Assembly: GCA_964544085.1 (NCBI GenBank)
Contig: CAZIZT010000017.1
Coordinates: 1 to 64,000 of the forward strand
Source of the DNA: CAZIZT01 sp964544085
Lineage (GTDB): Bacteria > Campylobacterota_A > Desulfurellia > Desulfurellales > Hippeaceae
DNA: 64,000 nt
Direction: 5' to 3'
In this document: in pieces, positions 50,531 to 59,918 of the stretch
Layout: each line of letters starts with the position of its first letter
Position numbering within the stretch: the first letter of the stretch is position 1
Position numbers and translations under genes: made by a program
The notes under the pieces: generated by a model
What the model was told of the DNA's origin: nothing
The model's database searches: none
Seen by the model: only the letters and a program-made list of their open reading frames with translations

Positions 50531-51562
50531 ATGATTGTTGTGATGAAGAAAGGCTCAAGCGATGAAGATGTGGAAAGGGTTAAACAGCGGGTAGAGAGTC
50601 TTGGTTTTAAAGCTCATATCTCCAGAGGTAGCGAAAGAACGGTTATAGGTGTGATTGGTAATCTTGATTCTGAAAAACTCAGCGTGGATCCTGTTGCGTA
50701 TATTGCCATGGATAAAGCCGTTGAGGGGGTACACAGGGTGAGCAAACCGTACAAGCTTGCCTCCAGAGAGAACCGTAAAGAGGGCACCGTTGTTGATGTA
50801 AATGGTGTTAAGGTCGGTGGTGAGTACTTCACCATCATAGCAGGTCCATGCTCTGTGGAGAACAGAGAGCAGATGATGACTACGGCTAAAGGTGTTAAAC
50901 GCTGTGGCGCAAAGATGCTCAGGGGAGGGGCATTCAAGCCAAGAACGTCACCATACAGCTTCCAGGGCTTGGGCGAGGAGGGTCTCAAGTTGATGAAGGA
51001 GGCGAGTCTGGAAACCGGCCTGCCTATAGTCACGGAAGTGCTCAACCCCAAGGATCTCGATGTAGTGCTCAAGTATGCTGATGTGTTGCAGATAGGAGCA
51101 AGGAACGTGCAGAATTTCTCCCTGCTTAAGCTTGTGGGTCAGACGGATAAGCCTGTGCTATTAAAACGCGGCATGGCTACCACCATTCAGGAATTCCTTA
51201 TGAGCGCAGAGTATGTTATGAGTGAGGGCAATGCGGATGTTATACTCTGCGAGAGGGGTATAAGAACGTTTGAAACGGCAACAAGGAATACGCTTGATAT
51301 CTCTGCTGTGCCGGTGCTCAAAAAAGAGACCCACCTGCCTGTTTTGATAGATCCTTCCCATGCGGCTGGTAAAAGGGAATATGTTCCAGCTCTTGCAAGG
51401 GCGGCTGTTGCAGCCGGAGCTGATGGCCTTCTGATAGAGGTCCACTACAGACCTGAAATAGCTGTCTCTGATGCAGCTCAGCAGCTTACAATCGAAGAGT
51501 TCTGTGACCTTACAAAGGAGCTTAAGCAGATAGCTGATGTTGTTGGCAAGGTGATGGATTGA
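50531..51562 (+). CDS. aroF: 3-deoxy-7-phosphoheptulonate synthase (DAHP synthase), Thermotoga type
   Basis: A 343-residue type I-beta DAHP synthase, first enzyme of aromatic amino-acid synthesis, condensing PEP and erythrose-4-phosphate. An N-terminal ferredoxin-like regulatory domain (1-65, starting MIVVMKKGSSDEDVERVKQ) binds Phe and Tyr in Thermotoga homologues. The barrel has IIAGPCSVENREQM, RGGAFKPRTSPYSFQG, LLKRGM and PVLIDPSHAAGKREYV. ATG 50531 matches the family N-terminus; GAGGGGGTG lies just ahead, and an ATG at 50528 is nearly equivalent. Both attenuation and feedback control are thus likely. Confidence 0.95.
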   Translation: MIVVMKKGSSDEDVERVKQRVESLGFKAHISRGSERTVIGVIGNLDSEKLSVDPVAYIAMDKAVEGVHRVSKPYKLASRENRKEGTVVDVNGVKVGGEYFTIIAGPCSVENREQMMTTAKGVKRCGAKMLRGGAFKPRTSPYSFQGLGEEGLKLMKEASLETGLPIVTEVLNPKDLDVVLKYADVLQIGARNVQNFSLLKLVGQTDKPVLLKRGMATTIQEFLMSAEYVMSEGNADVILCERGIRTFETATRNTLDISAVPVLKKETHLPVLIDPSHAAGKREYVPALARAAVAAGADGLLIEVHYRPEIAVSDAAQQLTIEEFCDLTKELKQIADVVGKVMD

Positions 51563-51593
51563 CGAACTGATGCTATAGGTAACTTTGATATGG

Positions 51594-51622
51594 ATTGACA
51601 ACACCACCCTTACGTTATATAT
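51594..51622 (+). promoter_or_regulatory. Promoter of the hom-argH-recJ-nrdJ operon
   Basis: Perfect TTGACA (51594-51599), a 17-base spacer and TATATT (51617-51622, five of six). Predicted start near 51629, 29 bases before hom. Confidence 0.75.
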
Positions 51623-51657
51623 TGCCAACAGATTCTTAGGGGTGGGAGAATGGTATT

Positions 51658-52953
51658 ATGAATCAGGTGAACATAGGATTGCTGGGAGCCGGTACCGTAG
51701 GTAGTGGCGTTATCAAGATCTTAACGAACAATGCAGATGTTATCAGAAAGCGACTTGGATTCGATCTGAAACTCAAAAAGGTTTGCGCAAAGAGCATTAA
51801 GGAGGATGTAAAGCATCTGGTAGAGGGCCTTGTTGTTGACTCCTACAAAGAGCTCTTTACGGATGATATCGACATTGTGGTAGAGCTCGCGGGTGGTTAC
51901 GACTTTGCGCGTCAGTTTGTCCTTGAAGCGATAGAGCACAACAAGAGTGTGGTCACTGCAAACAAGGCAATGTTAGCCCGATACGGGTACGAAATATTCT
52001 CCAAAGCTTTCCAGCACAAAGTAGATGTAGGTTACGAAGCCGCTGTTGCGGGTGGCATTCCTATTATCAAGGCTATAAAAGAGTCCTTATCTGCAAACAA
52101 CATTCGATCCATAAAGGCTATTGTTAATGGTACATGCAATTATATACTGACCGAAATGTTCAAAAGGCGTGTTTCGTTTCAGGACGCGCTCAGAGATGCG
52201 CAGGAGAAGGGTTTTGCTGAAGCAGACCCTACATTTGATATAGATGGCATAGATTCAGCACACAAGATGGCTATTTTGAGTTCCATCTCGTTTGGAGACA
52301 ATGTTACCGAGAGCGATGTCTACACGGAGGGTATAAGGGATATAACCCTTCTCGATATAGAGCTTGCCCATGAGTTTGGTTATGCAATAAAGCTGTTGGG
52401 CGTTACAAGGTTGCTTGGTGATAAGGTGGATGTGAGGGTGCACCCGACAATGGTTAAGAAAGACGATGTGCTTGCAAAAACAGACGGGGAATATAACGCG
52501 ATAAAGATACAGTGCGATATGGCTGATGATACGGTCTATATTGGCAAGGGTGCAGGTAGCTTGCCCACCGCCAGCTCTGTTGTGGCTGACATAATGGACA
52601 TAGCAAGGAATATCAAGCACAGATCCCCCCTCAGAATACCGTTGATGGCGTTTCCGTTCAACTACGTAAAGAAGCGTGGGGTGGTTGATATAAACGAGCT
52701 TGAGATGGATTACTACCTGCGATTTAGTGTAGAGGACACTGTTGGTGTGTTAGCCAAGATTTCCGGCATCTTGGGTGAGCACAATATAAGCATAAAGAGC
52801 ATGGTTCAGATAAGCCGTGGCAAGGAGTGGGTGCCGCTTGTGATAGTTACGCATAGAGCTAAAGAGAGGAATATACAGCAGGCTCTTGAGCGCATTCACA
52901 AGCTTGATGTGGTTAAGGATAAGACCCTCCTTGTGAGGATTGACGATGAGTGA
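51658..52953 (+). CDS. hom: Homoserine dehydrogenase
   Basis: A 431-residue NAD(P)H enzyme that reduces aspartate semialdehyde to homoserine on the route to threonine and methionine. NIGLLGAGTVGSGVIKIL is the Rossmann motif. VVTANKAMLARYG and YEAAVAGGIPIIKAI are catalytic stretches, and NGTCNYILTEM follows. A C-terminal ACT domain (about 350-430) suggests feedback control by threonine. No separate aspartokinase is fused. The homoserine supports methionine, hence the MetK/AhcY cycle. It overlaps argH by 8 bases. Confidence 0.94.
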   Translation: MNQVNIGLLGAGTVGSGVIKILTNNADVIRKRLGFDLKLKKVCAKSIKEDVKHLVEGLVVDSYKELFTDDIDIVVELAGGYDFARQFVLEAIEHNKSVVTANKAMLARYGYEIFSKAFQHKVDVGYEAAVAGGIPIIKAIKESLSANNIRSIKAIVNGTCNYILTEMFKRRVSFQDALRDAQEKGFAEADPTFDIDGIDSAHKMAILSSISFGDNVTESDVYTEGIRDITLLDIELAHEFGYAIKLLGVTRLLGDKVDVRVHPTMVKKDDVLAKTDGEYNAIKIQCDMADDTVYIGKGAGSLPTASSVVADIMDIARNIKHRSPLRIPLMAFPFNYVKKRGVVDINELEMDYYLRFSVEDTVGVLAKISGILGEHNISIKSMVQISRGKEWVPLVIVTHRAKERNIQQALERIHKLDVVKDKTLLVRIDDE

Positions 52954-54772
52954 AAAGCTCTGGGGCGGTAGGTTTTCCGTATCTACAGATAGCCTGATGG
53001 AATCCTTTTCTGAATCGATAAGCTTCGACAGGAAACTCTATGAATACGATATAATGGGCTCCATTGCCCATGCACAGATGCTTGCAAGGTGCAATATAAT
53101 CAGCGACGAAGATGCCGATAAGATAATTACAGCATTGAGAAAGATAAAACAGATGATAGATGCCGGCGAGTTTGACTTTCGCATAGAAGACGAAGACATC
53201 CACATGAACATAGAAAGAAAACTTATAGAGCTGATAGGAAAAGCCGGCGCTAAGCTGCATACTGCCCGCAGCAGAAATGATCAGATTGCGCTTGATATTA
53301 GGCTGCTTTTAAGGGATGCAACGCTGGGCATCATAGATAGACTCGATAAGCTCTTGGGTGTAATCCTTTCTGTTGCTGAGAAGTTTATCGATGTGGCTAT
53401 GCCGGGTTTTACGCATCTGCAGCACGCTCAACCTGTTCTGTTTTCTCATTATCTGCTTGCCTACTATGAAAAGTTCAAACGGGACAGGGATAGATTCAGG
53501 GATACCCTAAAAAGAATCGATGTAATGCCCCTTGGAAGCGGTGCGCTTGCTGGTACCAGCTTTCCTATCGATAGGTTCTACGTGGCGGAGAAGTTAAGGT
53601 TTTCTGCGGTCTCCAGAAACTCAATGGATGCTGTCTCAGACAGGGATTTTGCCATAGAATTCCTTGCTGATGTGGCAATTGTTGCCATGCACGCATCCAG
53701 ATTTGCTGAGGAGATGGTTATCTTCTCCTCCCAGGAATTCAACTTCGTGCGCCTTCCAGATGAGTTCTGTACAGGATCAAGCATTATGCCCCAGAAAAAG
53801 AATCCAGACGCTATGGAACTGATACGGGGCAAATCGGCACGCACCTTTGGCAATCTTGTTCAGATGCTTTCACTGATGAAGGCTTTACCGTTGACCTACA
53901 ATCGCGACATGCAGGAGGATAAAGAGTCGCTGTTTGATTCGATAGATACAATAACAGGCGTTCTCGATGTGATGATCAGGGTTGTTTCTGGTTTAGAACC
54001 CAACAGGCAGCGCATGGAGGAGGCGCTGAAGCAGGGCTACATTACCGCTACGGATCTTGCCGATTACCTAACGCGTAAGGGGCTTGCGTTCCGTGAGGCG
54101 CACAGAATAGTGGGAAAAATTGTTGCCTATGCCGAGGAGCACAACAAAAGGCTTGACGAGCTTTCTATAGATGAGTTGAAGCAGTTTTCTGAGCTTATAA
54201 CAAGCGATGTGCTGAACGTGTTGCACTATAGAAAAGCTATAGATTCACGCACAAGCTACGGTGGTACGGCAACAAAGAATGTGAAGGCAATGATAGAGCA
54301 CCTAAAAAAGGAGCTAAAGGAGCCTGAAGGATCGAATGTAATAGAGTGCCCAAGATGCGCCTATCCGGTCAAGGTTTACAAAAACCCGATTCCGACTGTA
54401 GATGTTATTATTACCATTGACAACAAGGTATTGCTTATACGGAGGAAAAATGCGCCACTTGGTTGGGCACTGCCGGGTGGTTTTGTAGATTTCGGTGAAT
54501 CTGTTGAGGAGGCAGCAAGAAGAGAAGCCAAGGAAGAAACAGGTCTTGATGTAGAGCTTATCAGACTTGTTGGGGTTTATTCGGATCCATCCCGGGATCC
54601 ACGAACCCATACAATCACGACGGTATTCTGGGCAAAGCCGCTGAGTGATAAGATAGTTGCCGGCGACGATGCAAAGGAGGCACAGCTTTTTGCCTTCGAT
54701 GAACTGCCGGATCCCATCGTATTTGATCATCGCAGGATTCTCACCGATTTCTTCGAAAGCTTGTCGAGATGA
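52946..54772 (+). CDS. argH: Argininosuccinate lyase fused to a Nudix hydrolase
   Basis: A 608-residue fusion. Residues 1-466 are a complete argininosuccinate lyase (last step of arginine synthesis), starting LWGGRFS and containing GAKLHTARSRNDQIALDIRL, FTHLQHAQPV and GSSIMPQKKNPDAMEL. From about 467 a CPRC-containing linker leads into a Nudix domain, box G-x5-E-x7-REAKEETGL at 512-534. The Nudix part resembles ADP-ribose pyrophosphatases; LPGGFVDFGES and a YSDPSRDPRTH stretch support this. The frame is unbroken across the junction (near 54344). ATG 52946 gives the normal ArgH start. It is coupled to recJ by ATGA. Confidence 0.93.
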   Translation: MSEKLWGGRFSVSTDSLMESFSESISFDRKLYEYDIMGSIAHAQMLARCNIISDEDADKIITALRKIKQMIDAGEFDFRIEDEDIHMNIERKLIELIGKAGAKLHTARSRNDQIALDIRLLLRDATLGIIDRLDKLLGVILSVAEKFIDVAMPGFTHLQHAQPVLFSHYLLAYYEKFKRDRDRFRDTLKRIDVMPLGSGALAGTSFPIDRFYVAEKLRFSAVSRNSMDAVSDRDFAIEFLADVAIVAMHASRFAEEMVIFSSQEFNFVRLPDEFCTGSSIMPQKKNPDAMELIRGKSARTFGNLVQMLSLMKALPLTYNRDMQEDKESLFDSIDTITGVLDVMIRVVSGLEPNRQRMEEALKQGYITATDLADYLTRKGLAFREAHRIVGKIVAYAEEHNKRLDELSIDELKQFSELITSDVLNVLHYRKAIDSRTSYGGTATKNVKAMIEHLKKELKEPEGSNVIECPRCAYPVKVYKNPIPTVDVIITIDNKVLLIRRKNAPLGWALPGGFVDFGESVEEAARREAKEETGLDVELIRLVGVYSDPSRDPRTHTITTVFWAKPLSDKIVAGDDAKEAQLFAFDELPDPIVFDHRRILTDFFESLSR

Positions 54773-56490
54773 CAGAGGTTTTGGAAGTAGAGAGCATAAA
54801 AGGATTCAAAAAAAAACTGAATATTCGTCAGCGGTGCTTTGACAACAGGCTGGTTTCGATCGGTGATCTGAGACTCCACGAAGCGACGCTAAAAATACTG
54901 AAGAATCGTGGAATATCCGGTTCAAAGCAGATAAAACAGTTCCTTCAGCCCTCACTACAGGATCTTTACGATCCATTCCTGTTAAAGGATATGGATGTTG
55001 CCGTTGAGAGAATAATCAGGGCCATAGAAAGCAGAGAACGTATATTTGTTGTGGGTGATTACGATACAGATGGTGTTACAGCCACAAGCGTAATGTTAAA
55101 ATTTTTTAGAGAGATAGGTGCAAGCGCTGAGTTTTTCATACCAACAAGGGATGATGGATACGGTTTGAGCCTTGATGCAATAAAGAGAGCCACTGAATCC
55201 AGAGCAGGGCTTATAATCACCGTTGACAATGGCATAACCAGTCTTGACGAGGTGGATTTCGCCAGGGCTGTTGGTGTGGATGTTATCGTAACGGATCATC
55301 ACGAGCCACAGGAGGAGCTGCCCAGAGCATACGCCGTTATCAATCCAAAAAGGAAGGACTCCCGTTTTCCTTTCAAAGAGTTATCCGGTGTAGGTGTGGC
55401 ATTCAACCTGCTTATGGCTCTAAGAAAAAAGCTCAGAGAAAGGGGCTACTTTGATACCCGTGCAGAACCGAATCTCAAAAGATACCTGGATCTTGTGGCG
55501 CTTGGCACACTTGCGGATATCGTGCCGTTAGTGGATGAGAACAGGATCTGTGTGAAGTATGGATTGTCTGTTGTGGAATCCTCCTGCATAGGGCTCGATT
55601 TGCTGAAACAGACATCTGGAATAAGCGGGGAACTTACCACAAGGGCTGTTAGCTTTTCCATAGCCCCAAGGATTAATGCGGCAGGCAGACTCTACGATGC
55701 ATCGATCGTTGTTGAAATGCTGCTTGAGGAGAGCGAAACAAAAGCACAGCAAATAGTGGATCGCCTCCACGAGATAAACAACGAAAGAAGAAGGCTTCAG
55801 TCTCAGATTATAGCCGAGATAGAGCAGCGCATTGATACGCTTGAAAGTCCAGTTATTGTCGCTTCCGGACGTGGCTGGCATAGAGGGGTCATCGGCATTG
55901 CAGCCAATGTGATCTCCTATAAATATTCCCGTCCTGCAATTATAATAAGCGAAATGAGCGACCTCAGCGTGGGAAGCGGCAGAAGCTCTGTCGACATTGA
56001 CCTGTTTGCTGTTATTAAAAAGACCGAGGATCTACTCGAACGCTTTGGTGGTCACAGGCTCGCAGTTGGTATAACAATAAAAAGCGGCATGATTGACGCC
56101 TTCAAGGATAGGATCAACGAGGTGGTGGTTGAACACTATGGCCAGGAGAGGATGCTTAAGCTTCAGGATGTGGACTGCGAGGTTTCCCTCAATATATTCA
56201 ACAGGAATTTTCTGTCAGAGATTGCACAGCTTGAGCCCTTTGGTGCTGGCAACGAGGAGCCGCTTTTCCTGGTGAGGCACGCTCTTGTGAAGGCTGTCAG
56301 AATGGTGCTTTCGAAATACCCGAAGTACCTGATTAGTGACGGCGAAAGTGATCTGTGGATGATCAGCTTCGATCCTATGATTAATCTGCGAATCGGCTAC
56401 ATGTACGATATTCTCTTTACGGCTGGTGTGAATAATGGTTATGTCTCATTTTCGATCAAAGATGCGTTTTTATCCAATATCAGGGGGTAA
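54769..56490 (+). CDS. recJ: Single-stranded-DNA-specific exonuclease RecJ
   Basis: A 573-residue 5'-3' single-strand exonuclease for recombination and repair. DHH-family motifs: FVVGDYDTDGVTATSVMLKF near 94, LIITVDNGITSLDEV near 150, VIVTDHHEPQEELP (DHH), and DLVALGTLADIVPLV. The DHHA1 part has GRGWHRGVIGIAANVI and ERFGGHRLAVGITI. An OB-fold end follows. It starts inside the argH-Nudix stop. Its place among biosynthetic genes reflects operon packing rather than shared function. Confidence 0.94.
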   Translation: MTEVLEVESIKGFKKKLNIRQRCFDNRLVSIGDLRLHEATLKILKNRGISGSKQIKQFLQPSLQDLYDPFLLKDMDVAVERIIRAIESRERIFVVGDYDTDGVTATSVMLKFFREIGASAEFFIPTRDDGYGLSLDAIKRATESRAGLIITVDNGITSLDEVDFARAVGVDVIVTDHHEPQEELPRAYAVINPKRKDSRFPFKELSGVGVAFNLLMALRKKLRERGYFDTRAEPNLKRYLDLVALGTLADIVPLVDENRICVKYGLSVVESSCIGLDLLKQTSGISGELTTRAVSFSIAPRINAAGRLYDASIVVEMLLEESETKAQQIVDRLHEINNERRRLQSQIIAEIEQRIDTLESPVIVASGRGWHRGVIGIAANVISYKYSRPAIIISEMSDLSVGSGRSSVDIDLFAVIKKTEDLLERFGGHRLAVGITIKSGMIDAFKDRINEVVVEHYGQERMLKLQDVDCEVSLNIFNRNFLSEIAQLEPFGAGNEEPLFLVRHALVKAVRMVLSKYPKYLISDGESDLWMISFDPMINLRIGYMYDILFTAGVNNGYVSFSIKDAFLSNIRG

Positions 56491-56493
56491 GTT

Positions 56494-58689
56494 GTGAAGC
56501 TATCCGAGAATGCGCTTGTTGTACTAAAAAGCAGATACCTGCAGAAGGACAAGAACGGCAAGATCATAGAGACGCCAGAACAGATGATAGAACGAGTGGC
56601 ACGTTTCATAGCTAAGGCGGACAGGAATTATGGTGCCACAGAAGATGAGGTAAAAAAGACAGCTGATCGGTTCATGGAGATGATGGAAAGCCTTGAGTTT
56701 TTGCCTAATACGCCTACTCTTGTGAATGCAGGAAGGCCACTGGGACAGCTCGCAGCATGTTTTGTGTTGCCCGTAGAGGATTCCATTGAGAGCATATTTG
56801 ATGCGGTCAAGTACACGGCTATGATACACAAGTCGGGTGGTGGTACGGGTTTTTCTTTCTCTCGTCTGAGACCAAAAAACGATATAGTCCGAACCACCAT
56901 GGGTGTTTCAAGCGGGCCAGTCTCGTTTATGCGCGTCTTTGACTGTGCCACAGAGGCAATAAAACAGGGTGGAGTCAGGCGTGGTGCGAACATGGGCATC
57001 CTGCGTATTGATCACCCTGATATTCTCCAGTTCATACACTGCAAGGAAAAAGAGGGCGAAATCAATAACTTCAATATCTCCGTTGCGGTAACTGAGGAGT
57101 TTTTAAAAGCACTTGAAAACGACGAAGAGTATGAACTGATAAACCCGCGCAATGGCGATGTGGTAGATAAACTCAAGGCAAGCTTCGTTTGGGATGAGAT
57201 AGCAAAGGGAGCGCACAAGAACGGTGAGCCGGGCATTGTCTTCATCGATAGGATAAACAAGTTGCATCCACTTTCGGAGAAAGTGGGAAAAATAGAGGCT
57301 ACCAATCCCTGCGGAGAGCAGCCACTTCTGCCTTATGAGTCATGCAATCTGGGCTCGATCAACCTTGGTAAGTTTGTAAAAGATGGCTCGATCGATTACG
57401 ATGAACTTGGAAGGGTGGTCGATACGGCTGTACACTTTCTGGACAATGTAATAGATATGAACAAATATCCCCTTTCCATGATAGAAAAGCAGACCAAGAA
57501 AAACAGGAAGATAGGCTTGGGCGTGATGGGTTTTGCGGATATGCTGATAGATCTTGGTATTCCCTATGATTCTGAGGATGCGGTTCAAAAAGCCGAAGAG
57601 GTTATGGGATTCATTCAGAAACGCTCCAAGGAAGCATCTTCAAATCTTGCCAGGAAACGTGGCAACTTCCCCAATTACCGTTACAGTGTCTATTCAAAGG
57701 ATGATGTGCCCATGAGAAATGCTACCACCACAACAATAGCACCAACAGGTTCCATCTCAATGATCGCTGATGCGTCAAGTGGAATAGAGCCCGTTTTTGC
57801 CCTTGCCTATTACAAGCAGGTGCTTGACGGAAAGAGGTTTCCATACACATACGAGAGGCTCTTCAGGGTACTTGAGAAGGAGGGTATATACTCCGATGAG
57901 CTTGCCGAGAAGATTATCGAGCACCGCGGCAGTATACAGCGGATAGAGACAATCCCCGAACACATAAGGCGTCTCTTTGTGACGGCTCTGGATATCTCTT
58001 ACAGGGCGCATATCGATATACAGGCAGCTTTTCAGAAGTACACAGATAATGCCGTTTCGAAAACCATAAATATGCCTAATAGTGCAACAGTTGATGATGT
58101 AAAGGATGCCTACGATTACGCGTATAGGAAAGGTTTGAAGGGAGTAACGGTTTATAGAGATGGCTCCAGAGAGGTACAGGTGCTTGTTACAGCCTCCAAA
58201 AAAGAAGAGCCAGGCAAGCAGGCTGTCAGGTTTGTGCGTGGTAAACTCCTGCACGGTTTCACCGAGAAGATCAAGACATCCCGGGGCTCGCTGTATGTAA
58301 CCGTGAATACCGTTGATGGTAAGCCGATAGAGGTTTTCGCCAACATAGGTAAAAGTGGTGGTGATGTCTCAGCCCTCTCTGAGGCGATAGGCAGGCTCAT
58401 ATCCATTGCCCTGCAAAACGGCGTGGACGTGAAAAACATCATAAACACGTTGATTAACATAACTGGCGCTCAACCTATCTGGAGCGACGGTAAGCTGATA
58501 AAATCGGTGCCTGATGCGATTGCGCAGGTACTTAAGGAACACTTTCAACAGGTGAACAATAATGGCGCATCAGCAAAGCAGCAGCCACAGACGATCTCAA
58601 CAGAAGAATGTCCGGAATGTGGCTCACCGCTGGAGATAGTGGAAGGGTGTGCCGTATGCAGAAACTGCGGATTTTCGAGGTGTGGATAG
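56494..58689 (+). CDS. nrdJ: Class II (adenosylcobalamin-dependent) ribonucleoside-diphosphate reductase
   Basis: A 731-residue oxygen-independent ribonucleotide reductase using B12 as radical source. LPNTPTLVNAGRPLGQLAAC has the first redox Cys. HKSGGGTGFSFSRLRPKND, NPCGEQPLLPYESCNLGSIN (catalytic Cys and Glu) and NATTTTIAPTGSISMIA follow. The C-terminus has a zinc-ribbon-like ECPECGSPL/CAVCRNCGFSRCG with the redox tail. The start is GTG 56494, behind AGGGGG. No class I or III genes lie in the window. Needs cobalamin adenosylated by CobO. Confidence 0.95.
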   Translation: MKLSENALVVLKSRYLQKDKNGKIIETPEQMIERVARFIAKADRNYGATEDEVKKTADRFMEMMESLEFLPNTPTLVNAGRPLGQLAACFVLPVEDSIESIFDAVKYTAMIHKSGGGTGFSFSRLRPKNDIVRTTMGVSSGPVSFMRVFDCATEAIKQGGVRRGANMGILRIDHPDILQFIHCKEKEGEINNFNISVAVTEEFLKALENDEEYELINPRNGDVVDKLKASFVWDEIAKGAHKNGEPGIVFIDRINKLHPLSEKVGKIEATNPCGEQPLLPYESCNLGSINLGKFVKDGSIDYDELGRVVDTAVHFLDNVIDMNKYPLSMIEKQTKKNRKIGLGVMGFADMLIDLGIPYDSEDAVQKAEEVMGFIQKRSKEASSNLARKRGNFPNYRYSVYSKDDVPMRNATTTTIAPTGSISMIADASSGIEPVFALAYYKQVLDGKRFPYTYERLFRVLEKEGIYSDELAEKIIEHRGSIQRIETIPEHIRRLFVTALDISYRAHIDIQAAFQKYTDNAVSKTINMPNSATVDDVKDAYDYAYRKGLKGVTVYRDGSREVQVLVTASKKEEPGKQAVRFVRGKLLHGFTEKIKTSRGSLYVTVNTVDGKPIEVFANIGKSGGDVSALSEAIGRLISIALQNGVDVKNIINTLINITGAQPIWSDGKLIKSVPDAIAQVLKEHFQQVNNNGASAKQQPQTISTEECPECGSPLEIVEGCAVCRNCGFSRCG

Positions 58690-59916
58690 ATGAGTGTGGA
58701 AATTGAAAAGGAAGCAAAGAGGCAGCTTGAAGTGATAAAGAGGGGTGCTGCCGAGATAATTGATGAGGATGAGTTGTTTGAGAAACTGAAGGAATCAATA
58801 GGTCAGGGGAAGCCCCTCAAGATCAAGGCAGGTTTTGATCCTACCGCCCCTGATCTTCATCTGGGGCACACTGTTCTGATTCAGAAATTGAAGCAGTTTC
58901 AGGATCTCGGCCATGAGGTTTATTTCCTGATAGGCGACTTTACCGGTATGATTGGTGATCCTACTGGAAAGAGTGAAACAAGAAAAGCACTGTCACGCGA
59001 GGAAGTAGAAAGAAACGCCGAGACCTACAAACAGCAGATATTTAAGATACTTGATAGCAAAAAAACAAGGGTGGTCTATAATTCGCAGTGGTGTTCAAAG
59101 CTCACAGCTGAGGATCTAATAAAGCTTGCAGCCAGCATGACGGTTGCTCGTATGTTGGAAAGGGACGACTTTGCGAAGAGATTCCATGCAAATAAGCCCA
59201 TATCGATTCATGAGTTTCTATACCCGCTGCTACAGGGTTACGACTCGGTCGCCCTGCATGCGGATGTTGAGCTGGGCGGTACCGATCAGAAGTTTAACCT
59301 CCTTGTCGGAAGGGAGCTGCAGAAGCGAGCAGGGCAGAGACCACAAACCGTACTGATGATGCCCATACTGGAAGGATTAGATGGCGTCAACAAGATGAGC
59401 AAATCCCTGGGTAACTACGTAGGCATAACGGATGAGCCCAATGATATGTTTGGCAAGCTTATGTCCATATCCGATGAGCTTATGTGGCGCTACTACGAGT
59501 TGCTAAGCGACAGGAGCACCGAAGAGATAGAAGAAATGAAGAAAGCGGTTTTTGAGGGTACTTTACATCCAAAGAAAGCCAAGGAGATGCTTGCCTTTGA
59601 GATCACGGCGCGTTTCCATGGGACGGAAGCTGCAAAAAAGGCGCAGGAGTACTTTGATGAGATGTTCTCCAAAAGGGTTGTGCCCGACGAGATAGAGACC
59701 ATCGAGTATCCTCTTTCAGAGCCTCAGGTCTGGATTTGCAGGTTGCTTAAAGATATAGGTTTTGTTAAGAGCACATCCGAAGCAAGGAGGATGATCGCCT
59801 CAAACGCTGTGTCCGTGGATGGTGGTAAGGTTACAGACCAATCGTTTAAACTCTCGAAGGGTGATTACGTTGTGAAGGTTGGCAAAAAGAGGATTGCGAG
59901 GGTAAAACTGAGGTAG
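58690..59916 (+). CDS. tyrS: Tyrosyl-tRNA synthetase
   Basis: A 408-residue class I synthetase of the long bacterial (TyrZ-like) type. AGFDPTAPDLHLGHTVLIQK has the HIGH-like motif, VELGGTDQKFNLLVGRELQK binds tyrosine, and DGVNKMSKSLGNYVG is the KMSKS loop. A C-terminal S4 RNA-binding domain begins near 340 (FVKSTSEARRMIASNAVSV). It starts at the base after the nrdJ stop codon. There is no T-box or other leader; expression comes from the hom operon. Confidence 0.95.
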   Translation: MSVEIEKEAKRQLEVIKRGAAEIIDEDELFEKLKESIGQGKPLKIKAGFDPTAPDLHLGHTVLIQKLKQFQDLGHEVYFLIGDFTGMIGDPTGKSETRKALSREEVERNAETYKQQIFKILDSKKTRVVYNSQWCSKLTAEDLIKLAASMTVARMLERDDFAKRFHANKPISIHEFLYPLLQGYDSVALHADVELGGTDQKFNLLVGRELQKRAGQRPQTVLMMPILEGLDGVNKMSKSLGNYVGITDEPNDMFGKLMSISDELMWRYYELLSDRSTEEIEEMKKAVFEGTLHPKKAKEMLAFEITARFHGTEAAKKAQEYFDEMFSKRVVPDEIETIEYPLSEPQVWICRLLKDIGFVKSTSEARRMIASNAVSVDGGKVTDQSFKLSKGDYVVKVGKKRIARVKLR

Positions 59917-59918
59917 CC

